Part shown: positions 1 to 8,507 of the stretch, piece after piece
Layout of the letters: each line of letters begins with the position of its first letter
How positions within the stretch are numbered: position 1 is the stretch's first letter
Source of the DNA: Hymenobacter sp. DG01
Lineage (GTDB): Bacteria; Bacteroidota; Bacteroidia; Cytophagales; Hymenobacteraceae
Assembly: GCF_006352025.1 (NCBI RefSeq)
Contig: NZ_CP040936.1
Location: 2,542,001 to 2,606,000 of the forward strand
Length of the DNA stretch: 64,000 nucleotides
Direction of reading: 5' to 3'
The notes under the pieces: generated by a model
What the model was told of the DNA's origin: nothing
The model's database searches: none
What the model saw: only the letters and a program-made list of their open reading frames with translations
Translations under genes and position numbers: made by a program

Positions 1-341
1 TTTAACGGGGTAGCTCAACCAGGGTTACACGCCGGCGCAAAATTTTTCAGGAAAGTAGTGGGGCCGATACTCCTACTCCGGAAAAGCAGAAAGCCTCCCG
101 CTAAATAAATGCGAGAGGCTTTCCTTTTAATACAACTGGCTTACCCTTCCGAATGGGTTTACAGAAGAAGCTTGCGATGGACACCGCTTGATTTTACTGA
201 CGGGTTGTTTGACCAGATCCTGTCAGAAGCTCAACGAGCCGGCAATTTTACTTGCTGTAATTTCTCCAATCTTCTCTTAAGCCGATTGTATATTCTTTAA
301 CGGCGCTTAGGGGGTAGGGTTACAAACCGCTGAAAATATTT
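1..341. other. Gene-poor left edge
   Basis: No convincing gene lies here. The stretch holds a terminator-like hairpin near position 100 and AT-richer sequence up to 300. A 63-codon open frame at 109-300 has no recognisable domain, starts inside the hairpin and is probably chance. The word GGGGTAG occurs at 7 and 311. Confidence 0.6.
90..127 (+). terminator. Rho-independent terminator-like hairpin
   Basis: Arms at 90-101 and 111-122 pair (AAAGCCTC...GAGGCTTT) with one internal mismatch and a 9-nt AT loop, followed by a short T-rich run. It probably ends a gene lying left of the window. Confidence 0.6.
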
Positions 342-701
342 TCAGGATTTGTAGCCAGGGTAGTGCCGCGAGTCGCCGCCCACCCCATCGTAGTCGGAGT
401 CGGCATCGGCGGAGGTTGACACTTCGTAGGCCGAGTCGCTGAGGGAATTCAGGAGCGTATCGGCGGCGGTGCGGTCGGTGCGCAACTGGTCGGAGGCGGG
501 TTCCTCGGCCTTCAGGGAGCCCAGGCCGAATTTGCCCTGCTTGAGCAGCTTGTTCGGGCCGTCGCCCCATTTGGAGGCCGATTTCTTGAGGTTGGCCCGG
601 GTGGCGTCGCCGGTTTCGGGGGCCAGCAGAAGCCCGGCTACCGCTCCGGCCGTAGCCCCAACCAACAGGGAGAGAATAACTTTGCCTTTCGTGTCTTGCA
701 T
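342..701 (-). CDS. YtxH domain-containing protein
   Basis: Small protein of 119 residues from the ATG at 701 (MQDTKGKVILSLL). An upstream in-frame ATG would add 14 residues unlike the family, so the inner start is preferred. Residues about 6-30 form a glycine/alanine-rich hydrophobic segment followed by LLLAPETGDATR, the hallmark of YtxH proteins (membrane segment, then a lysine-rich helix). The tail is acidic and low-complexity. The family is tied to general stress in Bacillus, but no biochemical role is established. A second YtxH gene follows at 897-1331 on the same strand, so the two may be a stress-related pair. Confidence 0.8.
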   Translation of the reverse strand: MQDTKGKVILSLLVGATAGAVAGLLLAPETGDATRANLKKSASKWGDGPNKLLKQGKFGLGSLKAEEPASDQLRTDRTAADTLLNSLSDSAYEVSTSADADSDYDGVGGDSRHYPGYKS

Positions 702-840
702 AAGACAAAACATGGTTAAGATGAGCACACTAGGTCCGGCCACGCACCGGGCTACCCCTGTACAACGCGAAAAGCATAGCGTAGGTTAGATATTGTTATC
801 GGCCGGGTTTAGCCGCCTGCCGGGGGTAGGCGCCCAACAA

Positions 841-875
841 AAAGCCCCCGCCAGCTGAGCTGGCGGGGGCTTTTT
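841..875. terminator. Strong terminator between the two YtxH genes
   Basis: A perfect 15-bp stem (841-855 with 859-873, AAAGCCCCCGCCAGC) has a 3-nt loop and is flanked by A and T runs, so it can work in both directions. It lies just downstream of the leftward gene at 897-1331 and separates it from the next YtxH gene. Confidence 0.85.
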
Positions 876-896
876 AGCTTCAGAAGCCGCAATGGC

Positions 897-1331
897 TTAC
901 AGTTCGTTGAGCAGCTTTACTACTTCCTGCTTGGCTTTGCCGAGCTTATTTTGCAGACGGCCCACCAGCTCGTCGCCCTGGCCTTCGGCATACTCCAGGT
1001 CTTCGTCGGTGAGTTGAGCATACTGCTGCTTCAGCTTGCCTTTCAGCTCGTCCCAGTTGCCTTTCAGCTTCAGTTTAGAGCCGGCGCCGGTGATGCCCAT
1101 GTCTTCGAGCTTCTCGATGTAGCCTTTGAAGCGGGAGTCGAGGTCTTCACCGTATTTCGAGAGCTGCTCGCCCAGCTGGCCGCTGTACTTGGTGGCAGCG
1201 CTGCCCAGCTTGCTGCGGGTAGCGGCGCCTTTGTCGGGGGCCATCAGCAGGCCGGCAATGATACCAGCACCGGCACCAGCCAATGCAGCGAGGAGAATTT
1301 TACCCGAGTTGTCTTCTTCGTGGTAGGACAT
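897..1331 (-). CDS. YtxH-CsbD two-domain stress protein
   Basis: Protein of 144 residues. Residues about 10-40 (KILLAALAGAGAGIIAGLL followed by MAPDKGAATR) are a YtxH-type membrane segment and turn. Residues about 90-140 (GNWDELKGKLKQQYAQLTDE, then a charged repeat with GDELVGRLQNKLGKAKQEV) match the CsbD fold, a small helical general-stress protein. The two families are both sigma-B-type stress proteins in Bacillus but normally occur as separate proteins. The start at 1331 is the only good ATG before the hydrophobic segment. It is probably an inner-membrane protein with the CsbD part in the cytoplasm. The molecular function is unknown. Confidence 0.8.
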   Translation of the reverse strand: MSYHEEDNSGKILLAALAGAGAGIIAGLLMAPDKGAATRSKLGSAATKYSGQLGEQLSKYGEDLDSRFKGYIEKLEDMGITGAGSKLKLKGNWDELKGKLKQQYAQLTDEDLEYAEGQGDELVGRLQNKLGKAKQEVVKLLNEL

Positions 1332-1521
1332 GATTCGTAGGGGAGAGAAATGAAAAATAGGGTTCGAGGTAAATCCTGACAGTTCCTCAGCAGAAGCGGG
1401 CCCAGACGATCAATCAGCAGGCCATTGTACAGGATATGGGCCTCTATACGGCGCGGCGCGGTCGAGGTTTTGCGCCAATATAAAAATTAGCTTAGCAAAA
1501 TATTCAACCGTTTATATATCG

Positions 1522-1551
1522 TTTGCGTGTGGCAACAGTCCTTTACCTTTA
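1522..1551 (+). promoter_or_regulatory. Bacteroidota-type promoter of the Kazal gene
   Basis: TTTG at 1522-1525 is followed after 18 nt by TACCTTTA at 1544-1551. This is close to the Bacteroidota consensus of a -33 TTTG and a -7 TAnnTTTG. The ATG at 1577 gives a leader of roughly 15-20 nt. Assignment is by pattern only. Confidence 0.55.
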
Positions 1552-1576
1552 AGGCCACACGCTTCCCCTGCCTTCT

Positions 1577-1822
1577 ATGCGAAAAATCCTTGTTTTCGGA
1601 GCTTTTCTGGTTTCTACAGCGGCCTGCCAGCGCAATCCGGCTTCTACGGCCCAGGCTTCCTGCATCGACGAAAGCCGAATCCGGAAAGACGTTATGTGCA
1701 CCATGGACTACAAGCCCGTGTGCGGCTGCGACGGCAAAACCTATGGCAACGCCTGCCAGGCCACCAACGCGGGCGTAACCAGCTCCACGCCCGGCGAGTG
1801 CCCCCCGAAAAGCAGCAACTAA
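1577..1822 (+). CDS. Kazal-type serine protease inhibitor lipoprotein
   Basis: An 81-residue exported protein. The N-terminus ([17 protein letters not shown]) is a signal peptide ending in a lipobox-like STAAC, so Cys17 is a likely lipidation site. Residues about 29-75 carry a compact Kazal pattern: Cys29, [19 protein letters not shown], then CQATNAGV and a last Cys in GECPP. The [12 protein letters not shown] core is diagnostic. Kazal domains inhibit serine proteases by a substrate-like loop, so the likely role is protection of the cell surface against a secreted or host protease; the target is unknown. It is preceded by a good Bacteroidota promoter and seems monocistronic. Confidence 0.85.
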   Translation: MRKILVFGAFLVSTAACQRNPASTAQASCIDESRIRKDVMCTMDYKPVCGCDGKTYGNACQATNAGVTSSTPGECPPKSSN

Positions 1823-1892
1823 CCCCCTACCCCCTCACCACCGGCGAAGCCTGGGCTAAGGCCCGTGTTGCCCGTTATTTGCATTTCCTGTT

Positions 1893-2264
1893 ATGTCTGA
1901 AAAGCGCTATTTCCGCCAGCAGAACCCGTTCATTGTCCCAACTACCGATGGCAAGCTGATAGAGGAACACATTGGCCTGGCCAGCACCGGCACGGGTCAG
2001 TACAGTGTAGCCCACATGGTAGCGCCTCCGCAGTGGAGTGAGCCCCACCAGCGCCCCGAGTTTGACGAGGTAACCATTGTGGTGCGGGGCCGCAAGCGGT
2101 TTGAGATAGACGGCGAGGTAGTAGAGCTGGGGGCCGGCGAATCGTTGCTGATTAAGGCCGGAGCCCGGGTGCGCTACTCCAACCCTTTTGGCGAGGAGTG
2201 CGAGTACTGGTCGGTGTGCGTGCCGGCCTTCAGCCCGGCTACCGTGAACCGGGAAGAAGAGTAG
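1893..2264 (+). CDS. Cupin-domain protein
   Basis: A 123-residue cytoplasmic protein made of one cupin barrel. The central part (HQRPEFDEVTIVVRGRKRFE, then DGEVVELGAGESLLIKAGARVRY) fits the two cupin motifs: a His/Glu metal-binding strand pair and the G(x)5-P-like turn. Some metal ligands of the second motif are missing (no clear His), so it may bind a ligand without being an enzyme. The gene starts 70 nt after the Kazal gene and may be co-transcribed with it. A terminator follows directly. Substrate unknown. Confidence 0.75.
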   Translation: MSEKRYFRQQNPFIVPTTDGKLIEEHIGLASTGTGQYSVAHMVAPPQWSEPHQRPEFDEVTIVVRGRKRFEIDGEVVELGAGESLLIKAGARVRYSNPFGEECEYWSVCVPAFSPATVNREEE

Positions 2265-2284
2265 CCTTTTCTTCTGACAATAAC

Positions 2285-2312
2285 AGCCCCATGGTGTACC
2301 GTGGGGCTTTTT
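2285..2312 (+). terminator. Terminator after the cupin gene
   Basis: A 10-bp stem (AGCCCCATGG with CCGTGGGGCT, one G-T pair) has a TGTA loop and a run of five T, about 20 nt after the cupin stop codon. Confidence 0.8.
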
Positions 2313-2393
2313 GGTTTGTGGCGGGTAGGTTTTGAGCTCTTCGGCTTGCTTTCCATTAACCTGAGAGGGTAGCATCGGGGCCGGCTTATTGCT

Positions 2394-2401
2394 TACCTTT
2401 C
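2394..2401 (+). promoter_or_regulatory. Candidate -7 element of the dienelactone hydrolase gene
   Basis: TACCTTTC resembles TAnnTTTG and lies 42 nt upstream of the ATG at 2443. No clear TTTG is seen at the -33 position, so this is a weak call. Confidence 0.35.
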
Positions 2402-2442
2402 ATCTGGCTACTTTCTCACCCTTCACTTCCACTCTGCCGCTT

Positions 2443-3303
2443 ATGGATCAGCGCATCATCAACCTGTTCGACGAGTACACGCACGCCCCGCTTACCCGCA
2501 AGGAGTTTCTGGACCGGCTGGTGAAGCTGGCCGGCGGCACGGCCCTGGCGGCAGCGGCGCTGACCGTGCTGGAACCCGGCTATGCCCAGGCCGCCACCAT
2601 TCCCACCGACGATAAGGACCTGATAGTGGAGGAAGTTACCTGGCCCGGCGAGGCCGGCGTGACCATGAAGGGCTACCTAGTGCACCCCAAAGGCAAAAAG
2701 AAGCGCGGGGCCGTAGTGGTCATTCACGAAAACCGGGGCCTGACGCCCCACATCAAGGATGTAACGCGCCGCGTGGCCAAGGCCGGCTACCTGGCCTTGG
2801 GCGTCGATGCCCTGTCGGTATTTGGGGGCACGCCGGCCAACGAGGACGAAGGCCGCACCCTCATCGGCAAGCTCGATAAGCAGCAGAACCTGCAGAACTA
2901 CCTGGCCGCTCTGCGCTACCTGCGCCAGCGCCCCGACTCCAACGGCCGCACCGGCTGCGTGGGTTTCTGCTGGGGCGGGGCCATGGCCAACAGCCTTGCT
3001 ACCCATGATCCGCAGCTGAACGCCGCCGTGGCCTACTACGGCACCCAGCCGCCCGCCGAGGAAGTACCCAACATCAAAGCTGCCTTAATGCTGCACTACG
3101 CTGGCCTCGATGAGCGGGTAAACGCCGGCATGCCCGCCTACGAAGCCGCCCTGAAAGCAGCCGGCATCCAGTACGAGCAGTACGTGTATGCTAATGTAAA
3201 TCACGCGTTCAACAACGACTCCTCCCCGGCCCGCTACAACGCCGAGGCCGCCCAGCTGGCCTGGAGCCGCACGCTGAAGCTGTTCAAGGAAAAGCTGGGG
3301 TAG
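2443..3303 (+). CDS. Dienelactone hydrolase family protein (exported)
   Basis: Protein of 286 residues using the ATG at 2443; the upstream in-frame ATG at 2389 would overlap the likely promoter. Residues about 1-50 include a long N-terminal segment with a hydrophobic stretch (LAGGTALAAAALTVLEPGYA) like a Tat-type leader but without a clear twin Arg. The rest is an alpha/beta hydrolase of the DLH family: HENRGLTPHIKD oxyanion region, nucleophile Cys176 in GFCWGG, Asp in the GLDERVNAG segment and His in NVNHAFNND. Cys instead of Ser is typical of dienelactone hydrolases, which open cyclic diene lactones in aromatic degradation; many relatives act on other esters, so the true substrate is unknown. 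It appears to be a single-gene unit followed by a terminator. Confidence 0.85.
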   Translation: MDQRIINLFDEYTHAPLTRKEFLDRLVKLAGGTALAAAALTVLEPGYAQAATIPTDDKDLIVEEVTWPGEAGVTMKGYLVHPKGKKKRGAVVVIHENRGLTPHIKDVTRRVAKAGYLALGVDALSVFGGTPANEDEGRTLIGKLDKQQNLQNYLAALRYLRQRPDSNGRTGCVGFCWGGAMANSLATHDPQLNAAVAYYGTQPPAEEVPNIKAALMLHYAGLDERVNAGMPAYEAALKAAGIQYEQYVYANVNHAFNNDSSPARYNAEAAQLAWSRTLKLFKEKLG

Positions 3304-3850
3304 GTTTCAGAGGCTACCTTTCGTAGCTCGCCTTTGCTACCCAACTCGAAAGCATAGAACCTCACACCCTTTGCCCAAGCTGTCGGCGCACCCGGCCGCT
3401 GGGTAACCATCCAAACAGCCCACTGCCCCGGAGGCGGTGGGCTGTTTGCTTTTACACAAGCCGAGGTTGAGTGCTGGGGCTACCCCTGCCAGGAGTGCAA
3501 ACTGTTGGAGCAGGGTAGAAAACTTTGGCATTTGGGTGTTTCCGGATTGTTTTTTAGCCGTTCGGAGGGTTGCAATTTTCCGGGCAGGTAGCACGATAAG
3601 GCCCGCGCGGAGGGCTGGGCGCTCATGTGCCGTAAGCGTATAAGCTCGACTAACCGGGCTCCGGCAGATGACTTCCGGCCCTTGCATAACGGGAACCTGC
3701 CGCAATATCTTGGGTGGTGCTTCGTGCTGCATAAGGCTGATTGTAAGCCGTAATGCACCACTTTTATTAGCCTCCCGATTCCTGAAGTCTGTGCATCGCA
3801 CTGTGCTTCTTCCCCGCTGCTCTTCTTTCCACCAACTCCCACACAACCAA
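3304..3850. other. Intergenic region without a gene
   Basis: About 550 nt between the dienelactone hydrolase and the GH16 gene. It holds one terminator hairpin (3413-3452). The remainder must contain the promoter of the GH16 gene, but I could not fix it with confidence. Open frames on both strands here show no domain or signal peptide. Confidence 0.55.
3413..3452. terminator. Terminator of the dienelactone hydrolase gene
   Basis: A 15-bp stem (AAACAGCCCACTGCC with GGCGGTGGGCTGTTT, one G-T pair) has a 5-nt loop and is followed by GCTTTT. Confidence 0.75.
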
Positions 3851-5314
3851 ATGAAACACCGGTTTACCTCCCTGCTGGGAGCGGCTGCACTATGCGTGCT
3901 CGGCTCCGCTTCCTCCCACGCCCAAACCTATCAGCAAGTATGGGCCGATGAATTCACGAACGGCATCAGCTCCAGCTGGGTATTTGAAACCGGCGGGGGC
4001 GGCTGGGGCAACAACGAGAAGCAGTACTACCAGCGCGCCAACGCCAGCGTAGTGAACGGCATCCTGCAGATTACGGCCCGCAAGGAAAACGTGGGCGGCA
4101 TGCCCTACACCTCCTCGCGCATGAAAACCCAGGGCCTGAAGGAGTTTAAGTACGGTAAAATTGAGGCCCGCATGAAGCTGCCCCTGGGCCAGGGCCTGTG
4201 GCCGGCCTTCTGGATGCTGGGCAGCAACATCAACACCGTCAGCTGGCCGGCCTGCGGCGAAATTGACGTGATGGAGCACATCAACGCCGAAAACAAGGTG
4301 TACGGCACCGTGCACTGGGACAGCAACGGCCACGCCGAGTACGGCGGCAACCTCATCACGACTCCCCAGGACTACCACGTATATGCCGTGGAATGGGAGC
4401 CCACCTACATCCGCTGGTTTGTGGATGGGGTGAAGTACCACGAAATCAACATCAGCGGCGGCACGGGCAGCACCGAGGAGTTTCAGCGGCCTTTCTTCCT
4501 GCTCCTGAACCTGGCCGTAGCCGGCAACTGGCCCGGCCAGACCGTGGACGAGAGCAAGCTGCCCGCCACCATGTACGTCGATTACGTGCGGGTGTACCAG
4601 AAAAGCGGCACCACTACCCCACCACCCGCCGGCTCCAGCACCACCATTCAGGCCGAAAGCTACAGCTCCATGAACGGGGTGCAGCTGGAAACCACCTCCG
4701 ACACGGGCGGGGGCCAGAACGTGGCCTACATTGACGCCGGCGACTGGATGGCCTACAGCAACATCAACTTCCCGACTTCGGGCACTTACACCCTGGAGTA
4801 CCGGGTAGCCAGCCCCAGCGGCGGCACGCTGTCGTCGGACCTGAACGCGGGCGCCATTCAGCTGGGCAACACCACTATTCCGGCCACGGGCGGCTGGCAG
4901 AACTGGACGACGGTATCCCGGACGGTGAACGTGAATGCGGGCACCTACAACTTCGGGGTGTTTGCCCAGACTGGCGGCTGGAACCTCAACTGGATTCGGA
5001 TTACAAAGTCCGGTAGCGCCCGTCCGGCGGCCGTTCTGGCTGCCACGGCAGGTAGCGAGGAAGCTAAGAGCCTGAACGTGTACCCCAATCCTTATTCAGC
5101 TGGCGCCCCCCTCACCATTCAGCTCCCAACCCAGCAGGAACTCTCGCCGGCCCAGGTGCAGATTCTGGATGCCCAGGGCAAGCAGGTATGGCAAACCACG
5201 GCCTTTGGCTCGGAGGTGAGGGTAGCAAAAGACCTTCCCCTGCGCAGCGGCATGTACCTGATTCAGGTAACCAACGCCGCCGGCACTTCTGTCCAGAAAC
5301 TAATGGTGCGCTGA
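3851..5314 (+). CDS. GH16 beta-glucanase with CBM6 and type IX sorting domain
   Basis: Secreted 487-residue enzyme. The ATG at 3851 is chosen because it begins a clean signal peptide (MKHRFTSLLGAAALCVLGSA, cleavage after SHAQ). Residues about 25-260 are a GH16 domain of the laminarinase type, with the catalytic EIDVME motif (Glu137, Asp139, Glu142) and the WPAFWMLG strand. Residues about 265-395 are a CBM6-like beta-sandwich (IQAESYSSMNGVQ ... YIDAGDWMAY ... GWNLNWIRI). The last about 75 residues (LNVYPNPYSAG ... LMVR) are a type A C-terminal sorting domain for the type IX secretion system. It most likely hydrolyses beta-1,3 or beta-1,3/1,4-glucans outside the cell or on its surface. Confidence 0.93.
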   Translation: MKHRFTSLLGAAALCVLGSASSHAQTYQQVWADEFTNGISSSWVFETGGGGWGNNEKQYYQRANASVVNGILQITARKENVGGMPYTSSRMKTQGLKEFKYGKIEARMKLPLGQGLWPAFWMLGSNINTVSWPACGEIDVMEHINAENKVYGTVHWDSNGHAEYGGNLITTPQDYHVYAVEWEPTYIRWFVDGVKYHEINISGGTGSTEEFQRPFFLLLNLAVAGNWPGQTVDESKLPATMYVDYVRVYQKSGTTTPPPAGSSTTIQAESYSSMNGVQLETTSDTGGGQNVAYIDAGDWMAYSNINFPTSGTYTLEYRVASPSGGTLSSDLNAGAIQLGNTTIPATGGWQNWTTVSRTVNVNAGTYNFGVFAQTGGWNLNWIRITKSGSARPAAVLAATAGSEEAKSLNVYPNPYSAGAPLTIQLPTQQELSPAQVQILDAQGKQVWQTTAFGSEVRVAKDLPLRSGMYLIQVTNAAGTSVQKLMVR

Positions 5315-5392
5315 TTAGGACACGCGGGAATCAGTAATAGGGTAAAGCAGGCTTTACATAGTAACTCTGCCTACCCTCATGCCTCCTAAAAT

Positions 5393-5436
5393 AGCAAGGC
5401 CTTGACAACCATATTGGTGTCAAGGCCTTGCTAACT
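5393..5436. terminator. Bidirectional terminator between GH16 and M28 genes
   Basis: A perfect 15-bp stem (AGCAAGGCCTTGACA at 5393-5407 with 5418-5432) has a 10-nt loop. It lies between two convergent genes. Confidence 0.8.
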
Positions 5437-5526
5437 TTTAAGGGGGTAGGGGTTTGTGAAGACCGGATGGAGGCGGTTGTCTTTGCAACGGTTTGCCTCA
5501 TTTCTTCCTCACCTCATTACCTCATT

Positions 5527-7104
5527 CTACATCCGCTGCTCGGGCTTGGCGGCGGGCAGGGGCTTGCGGGGCAGCTTGGCGTCGCGCATGGCAGCCTGGT
5601 ACACGAAGGAAGCTACTACCACGGAGGCCTGCTTCATGTCGTCGGCGGGCAGACGCTCGTAGGTGTCCATATTGGTATGGTGGGTGCGGGTGCCGTAGTC
5701 CAGGGGGTCCTGAATGAACTGGAAGCCGGGCAGGCCCACGGCGTCAAACGAGAGGTGGTCGGTGCCGCCGGTGTTGCGCAGCGTAACGGTGGTAGCGCCC
5801 ATATCGGCGAAGGGCTTGAGCCACTCCTGGAAGATAGGCGCGGCGGCTTCGTTGCCCTGGGCATAGATGCCACGGATTTTGCCGGCGCCGTTATCGAGGT
5901 TGAAGTAGGCGGCGAGCTTCTCGTGCTCGGGCAGCAGCTTCATGGTAGCGGGGTCGGCGAAGTGGTTTTTCACGTAGCCGCGCGAGCCAAACAGGCCCTG
6001 CTCCTCCTCACCCCACAAGGCAATCCGGATGGTGCGGCGGGGCTGCACGCCGGCCGCCTTCAGGATACGCACAGCTTCCATCATCACGGCGCAGCCGGCG
6101 GCGTTATCGGTGGCGCCGGTAGCGGCATGCCAGGAGTCGATGTGGGCGCCCAGCATCACAATTTCGCTTTTCAGCTTTTTGTCGGTGCCCGGAATTTCAG
6201 CTACCACATTGTAGCCTTTCAAATCCTGCGTTTGGAAACGGGTGCGGGTTTCCAGCTCAATTTCTACCGGAATACCCGCCTCGGCCAGCCGGATCAGGCG
6301 CAGCTGGTCTTCGGGAGCCATTTCCAGCTCGGGCAGTACCGGCTTGGCGTCGGCGGCGTAGGGGGCGCCGTTGCTGGTGAAGAACGTGCCATCGGAGCCG
6401 CCCCGGCTGCTCAGGACAGCGGCCGCGCCTTCGCTCAGCATCATCTCCGACATCTTGGTGCGCAGGGCCAGCATGGCACGGCGCTGGGCCATGCGCTGCT
6501 CCATTTCGGCGCTGGCTGAGTTGGCCGCAGCGGCCGGCGCTTCGGGCTTGTAAGCGGCCATCTTCTGCAGTTCGTCATCAGAGTAGCGCTTGGCGTCGGC
6601 CTCGAAGGAAGTTTTGGGCGCGGTTACGTCCAGCAGCACAATTTTGTCGCGCAGCTGGCCTTTGTACTTGTCCAGCTCGGCTTCGGTGGTGGCCTTCATC
6701 ACTACTACCTGCTTCCGGAGGGCGCCGTTGGTGCTGGGTGTCCAGGCCTTGGGCGCCCCAATGAGCGTGTGGTAGTAGGGCGCCGTCATGGCGATGTACG
6801 ACTTATCGATATCCCAGCCGCGGCCGAAGGTGCCCCAGGGCTCAATGGTGGCCTTGGCGAGGCCCCAGCTGGTGAGTTGCTTCTGGGTCCACTGGTTGGC
6901 GCGATTCAGCCCCTCAGAGTTGGCCAGGCGAGGACCGCAGACGTCGGTGAGGTAGAAGGCGGTTTCCATTACTTTGGAACGGTTCAGGCCTTCGTCCTTG
7001 ATTTTAGCCAGCGTGGCCTGGTCGGCCTTGGTACCCTGTTGGGCGAGGGAAGGAGCAGCTACCGTGAGGCCGCCAGCTAGTGCAAGGAGCCGAAATGCGT
7101 TCAT
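5527..7104 (-). CDS. Secreted M28 family zinc aminopeptidase
   Basis: A 525-residue exported peptidase, started at the ATG at 7104, which begins a signal peptide (MNAFRLLALAGGLTVAAPSL, then AQQ). Residues about 100-330 include a protease-associated-like insert. The catalytic M28 domain follows with the two-zinc site: HIDSWHAATGATDNAAG (His and bridging Asp), EEEQGLFGS (catalytic Glu and ligand), NLDNGAG (Asp) and HHTNMDTYERL (His). Members remove N-terminal residues from peptides or act as carboxypeptidase Q-like enzymes. It probably works in the periplasm or outside the cell in peptide nutrition. It is transcribed alone, divergent from the gene at 7378. Confidence 0.92.
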   Translation of the reverse strand: MNAFRLLALAGGLTVAAPSLAQQGTKADQATLAKIKDEGLNRSKVMETAFYLTDVCGPRLANSEGLNRANQWTQKQLTSWGLAKATIEPWGTFGRGWDIDKSYIAMTAPYYHTLIGAPKAWTPSTNGALRKQVVVMKATTEAELDKYKGQLRDKIVLLDVTAPKTSFEADAKRYSDDELQKMAAYKPEAPAAAANSASAEMEQRMAQRRAMLALRTKMSEMMLSEGAAAVLSSRGGSDGTFFTSNGAPYAADAKPVLPELEMAPEDQLRLIRLAEAGIPVEIELETRTRFQTQDLKGYNVVAEIPGTDKKLKSEIVMLGAHIDSWHAATGATDNAAGCAVMMEAVRILKAAGVQPRRTIRIALWGEEEQGLFGSRGYVKNHFADPATMKLLPEHEKLAAYFNLDNGAGKIRGIYAQGNEAAAPIFQEWLKPFADMGATTVTLRNTGGTDHLSFDAVGLPGFQFIQDPLDYGTRTHHTNMDTYERLPADDMKQASVVVASFVYQAAMRDAKLPRKPLPAAKPEQRM

Positions 7105-7377
7105 GCGGAGGAAGTAGTGGTGAAGAAGATGCTGGTTACTGGAAGCTAAAGAACCGAAATAAACCCTGGCGTTGCGTGTTCCCGTCGCAAATCTTAGCCC
7201 TGCCCAACATGAGTTCCCTCCTCTCACTCTGTACAAGCGAGGCGACATACCAAAGGCGGCCTGCGGGCTTGCTGGCTTATGCTTCCAATTTTGGCACTGG
7301 TTCCTATTTTGAAAATAAGTTGTCTTATTCGGTTATTTTTTTATCTATTGTTACGCATACATTTTACTTAGTGCAAT

Positions 7378-8175
7378 ATGGTCAATGTGCTAAAGCGCAA
7401 TAACGTGCGGATGCTAGGGCGAGGGAAGCGAACTTTACTGTTTGTGAACGGCTTTGGATGCGACCAAAGCATCTGGCGCTACCTTATCCCGGCGCTGACG
7501 GAGCACTTCCACCTGGTGCTCTTCGACCACGTAGGCGCCGGCCAGTCGGATTCTAGTGCCTATGACGCGGAAAAATATGCCTCCCTGGACGGCTATGCCG
7601 CGGACCTGCTCGAAATATGCCAGCAGCTTAACCTGCAACACGTCACGCTGGTAGGGCATTCCGTGGGGGCCGTTATCGGGGTGCTGGCCGCCATCCGGCA
7701 GCCCGAACTGTTTCGCCAGCTTATCCTGCTCTGCCCCTCGCCCTACTACCTCAACGAGCCCGGCTACCATGGCGGCTTCGAGCGGATGGACGTGGAGCAG
7801 ATGCTGCGCTTCATGGAAACCGATTACGTAGGCTGGGCCGACTCATTCGCTTCCTTCATTATGGGCAACCCCAACCAGCCTTCCCTGGTGGCGGAGCTCA
7901 CGCACAGCTTCTGCCAGAACGACCCCGCCATTGCCAAGCAGTTTGCCCGCGTCACATTTCTATCAGACAACCGGGCCGATATATCTAAGCTGCGCGTGCC
8001 CTGCCTGCTGCTGCAGTGCGCCGAGGACCTAATTGCTCCCCTGGAGGTGGGCGACTACCTGCACTCCGTAATCCCGGACTCAACGCTCGTTACCCTGCCC
8101 GTGGCTGGCCATTGTCCTCACGTCAGCGCCCCTACGGAAACGCTGGAGGCCATAGAAGCTTATATAGCAGCCTGA
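7378..8175 (+). CDS. RsbQ-like alpha/beta hydrolase
   Basis: A 265-residue cytoplasmic hydrolase without signal peptide. The N-terminal FVNGFGCDQSIWRYLIPAL and the nucleophile elbow GHSVGAVIG (Ser95) are very like Bacillus RsbQ and the plant D14/KAI2 receptors. The acid lies in CAEDLIAPLEVG and the His in AGHCPHVSAP. RsbQ works with the phosphatase RsbP to pass energy stress to sigma-B; no RsbP-like gene is present in the window, so the partner and ligand here are unknown. The next gene starts 41 nt downstream and may be in the same operon. Confidence 0.85.
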   Translation: MVNVLKRNNVRMLGRGKRTLLFVNGFGCDQSIWRYLIPALTEHFHLVLFDHVGAGQSDSSAYDAEKYASLDGYAADLLEICQQLNLQHVTLVGHSVGAVIGVLAAIRQPELFRQLILLCPSPYYLNEPGYHGGFERMDVEQMLRFMETDYVGWADSFASFIMGNPNQPSLVAELTHSFCQNDPAIAKQFARVTFLSDNRADISKLRVPCLLLQCAEDLIAPLEVGDYLHSVIPDSTLVTLPVAGHCPHVSAPTETLEAIEAYIAA

Positions 8176-8216
8176 CGGCAGAAAGCCGCCCCAACCTCTT
8201 TCTTCCGCCCGCTGCC

Positions 8217-8507
8217 ATGACCGTCGAGTACATTCGCTACCGCATTGCCGCCGAGCAGCAGCCTGCTTTCGTAGAGGCTATTCGCCAGGCCAATCAGCTC
8301 CTGGCTGCTGCGCCCGACTGCCTGCGCTACGAACTTGCTCATTGCGAGGAAGACGCGGAACTGTTCATCTGGCGCATCGAGTGGACCTCGGTGGAGCGGC
8401 ACCTGAATGGTTTCCGCAAAAGCCTGGAGTTCGGGGCGTTTTTCCGGCTGGTGAAGCCGTTTTACCAAAGTATTCAGGAAATGAACCACTATGCGGTGGT
8501 GGGGTAA
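8217..8507 (+). CDS. Antibiotic biosynthesis monooxygenase-like (ABM) protein
   Basis: A 96-residue protein, with the ATG at 8217 chosen because it begins the conserved first strand (MTVEYIRYRI). It fits a single ferredoxin-like ABM fold: strand, helix AFVEAIRQANQLL, strand CLRYELAHCEEDAELFIWR, helix SVERHLNGFRKS and a last strand. ABM proteins are small dimeric oxygenases or binding proteins; the fold alone does not prove catalysis. It lies 41 nt after the RsbQ-like gene, and the link between the two is inferred from spacing only. Confidence 0.75.
   Translation: MTVEYIRYRIAAEQQPAFVEAIRQANQLLAAAPDCLRYELAHCEEDAELFIWRIEWTSVERHLNGFRKSLEFGAFFRLVKPFYQSIQEMNHYAVVG

Noticed and set aside
109..300. 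63-codon open frame at the left edge
   Set aside because: Starts inside a terminator hairpin and has no recognisable sequence feature.
5428..6519. 363-codon open frame on the plus strand inside the M28 peptidase gene
   Set aside because: It is the antisense shadow of a clearly conserved zinc peptidase; its translation is Gly/Val/His-rich with no domain.
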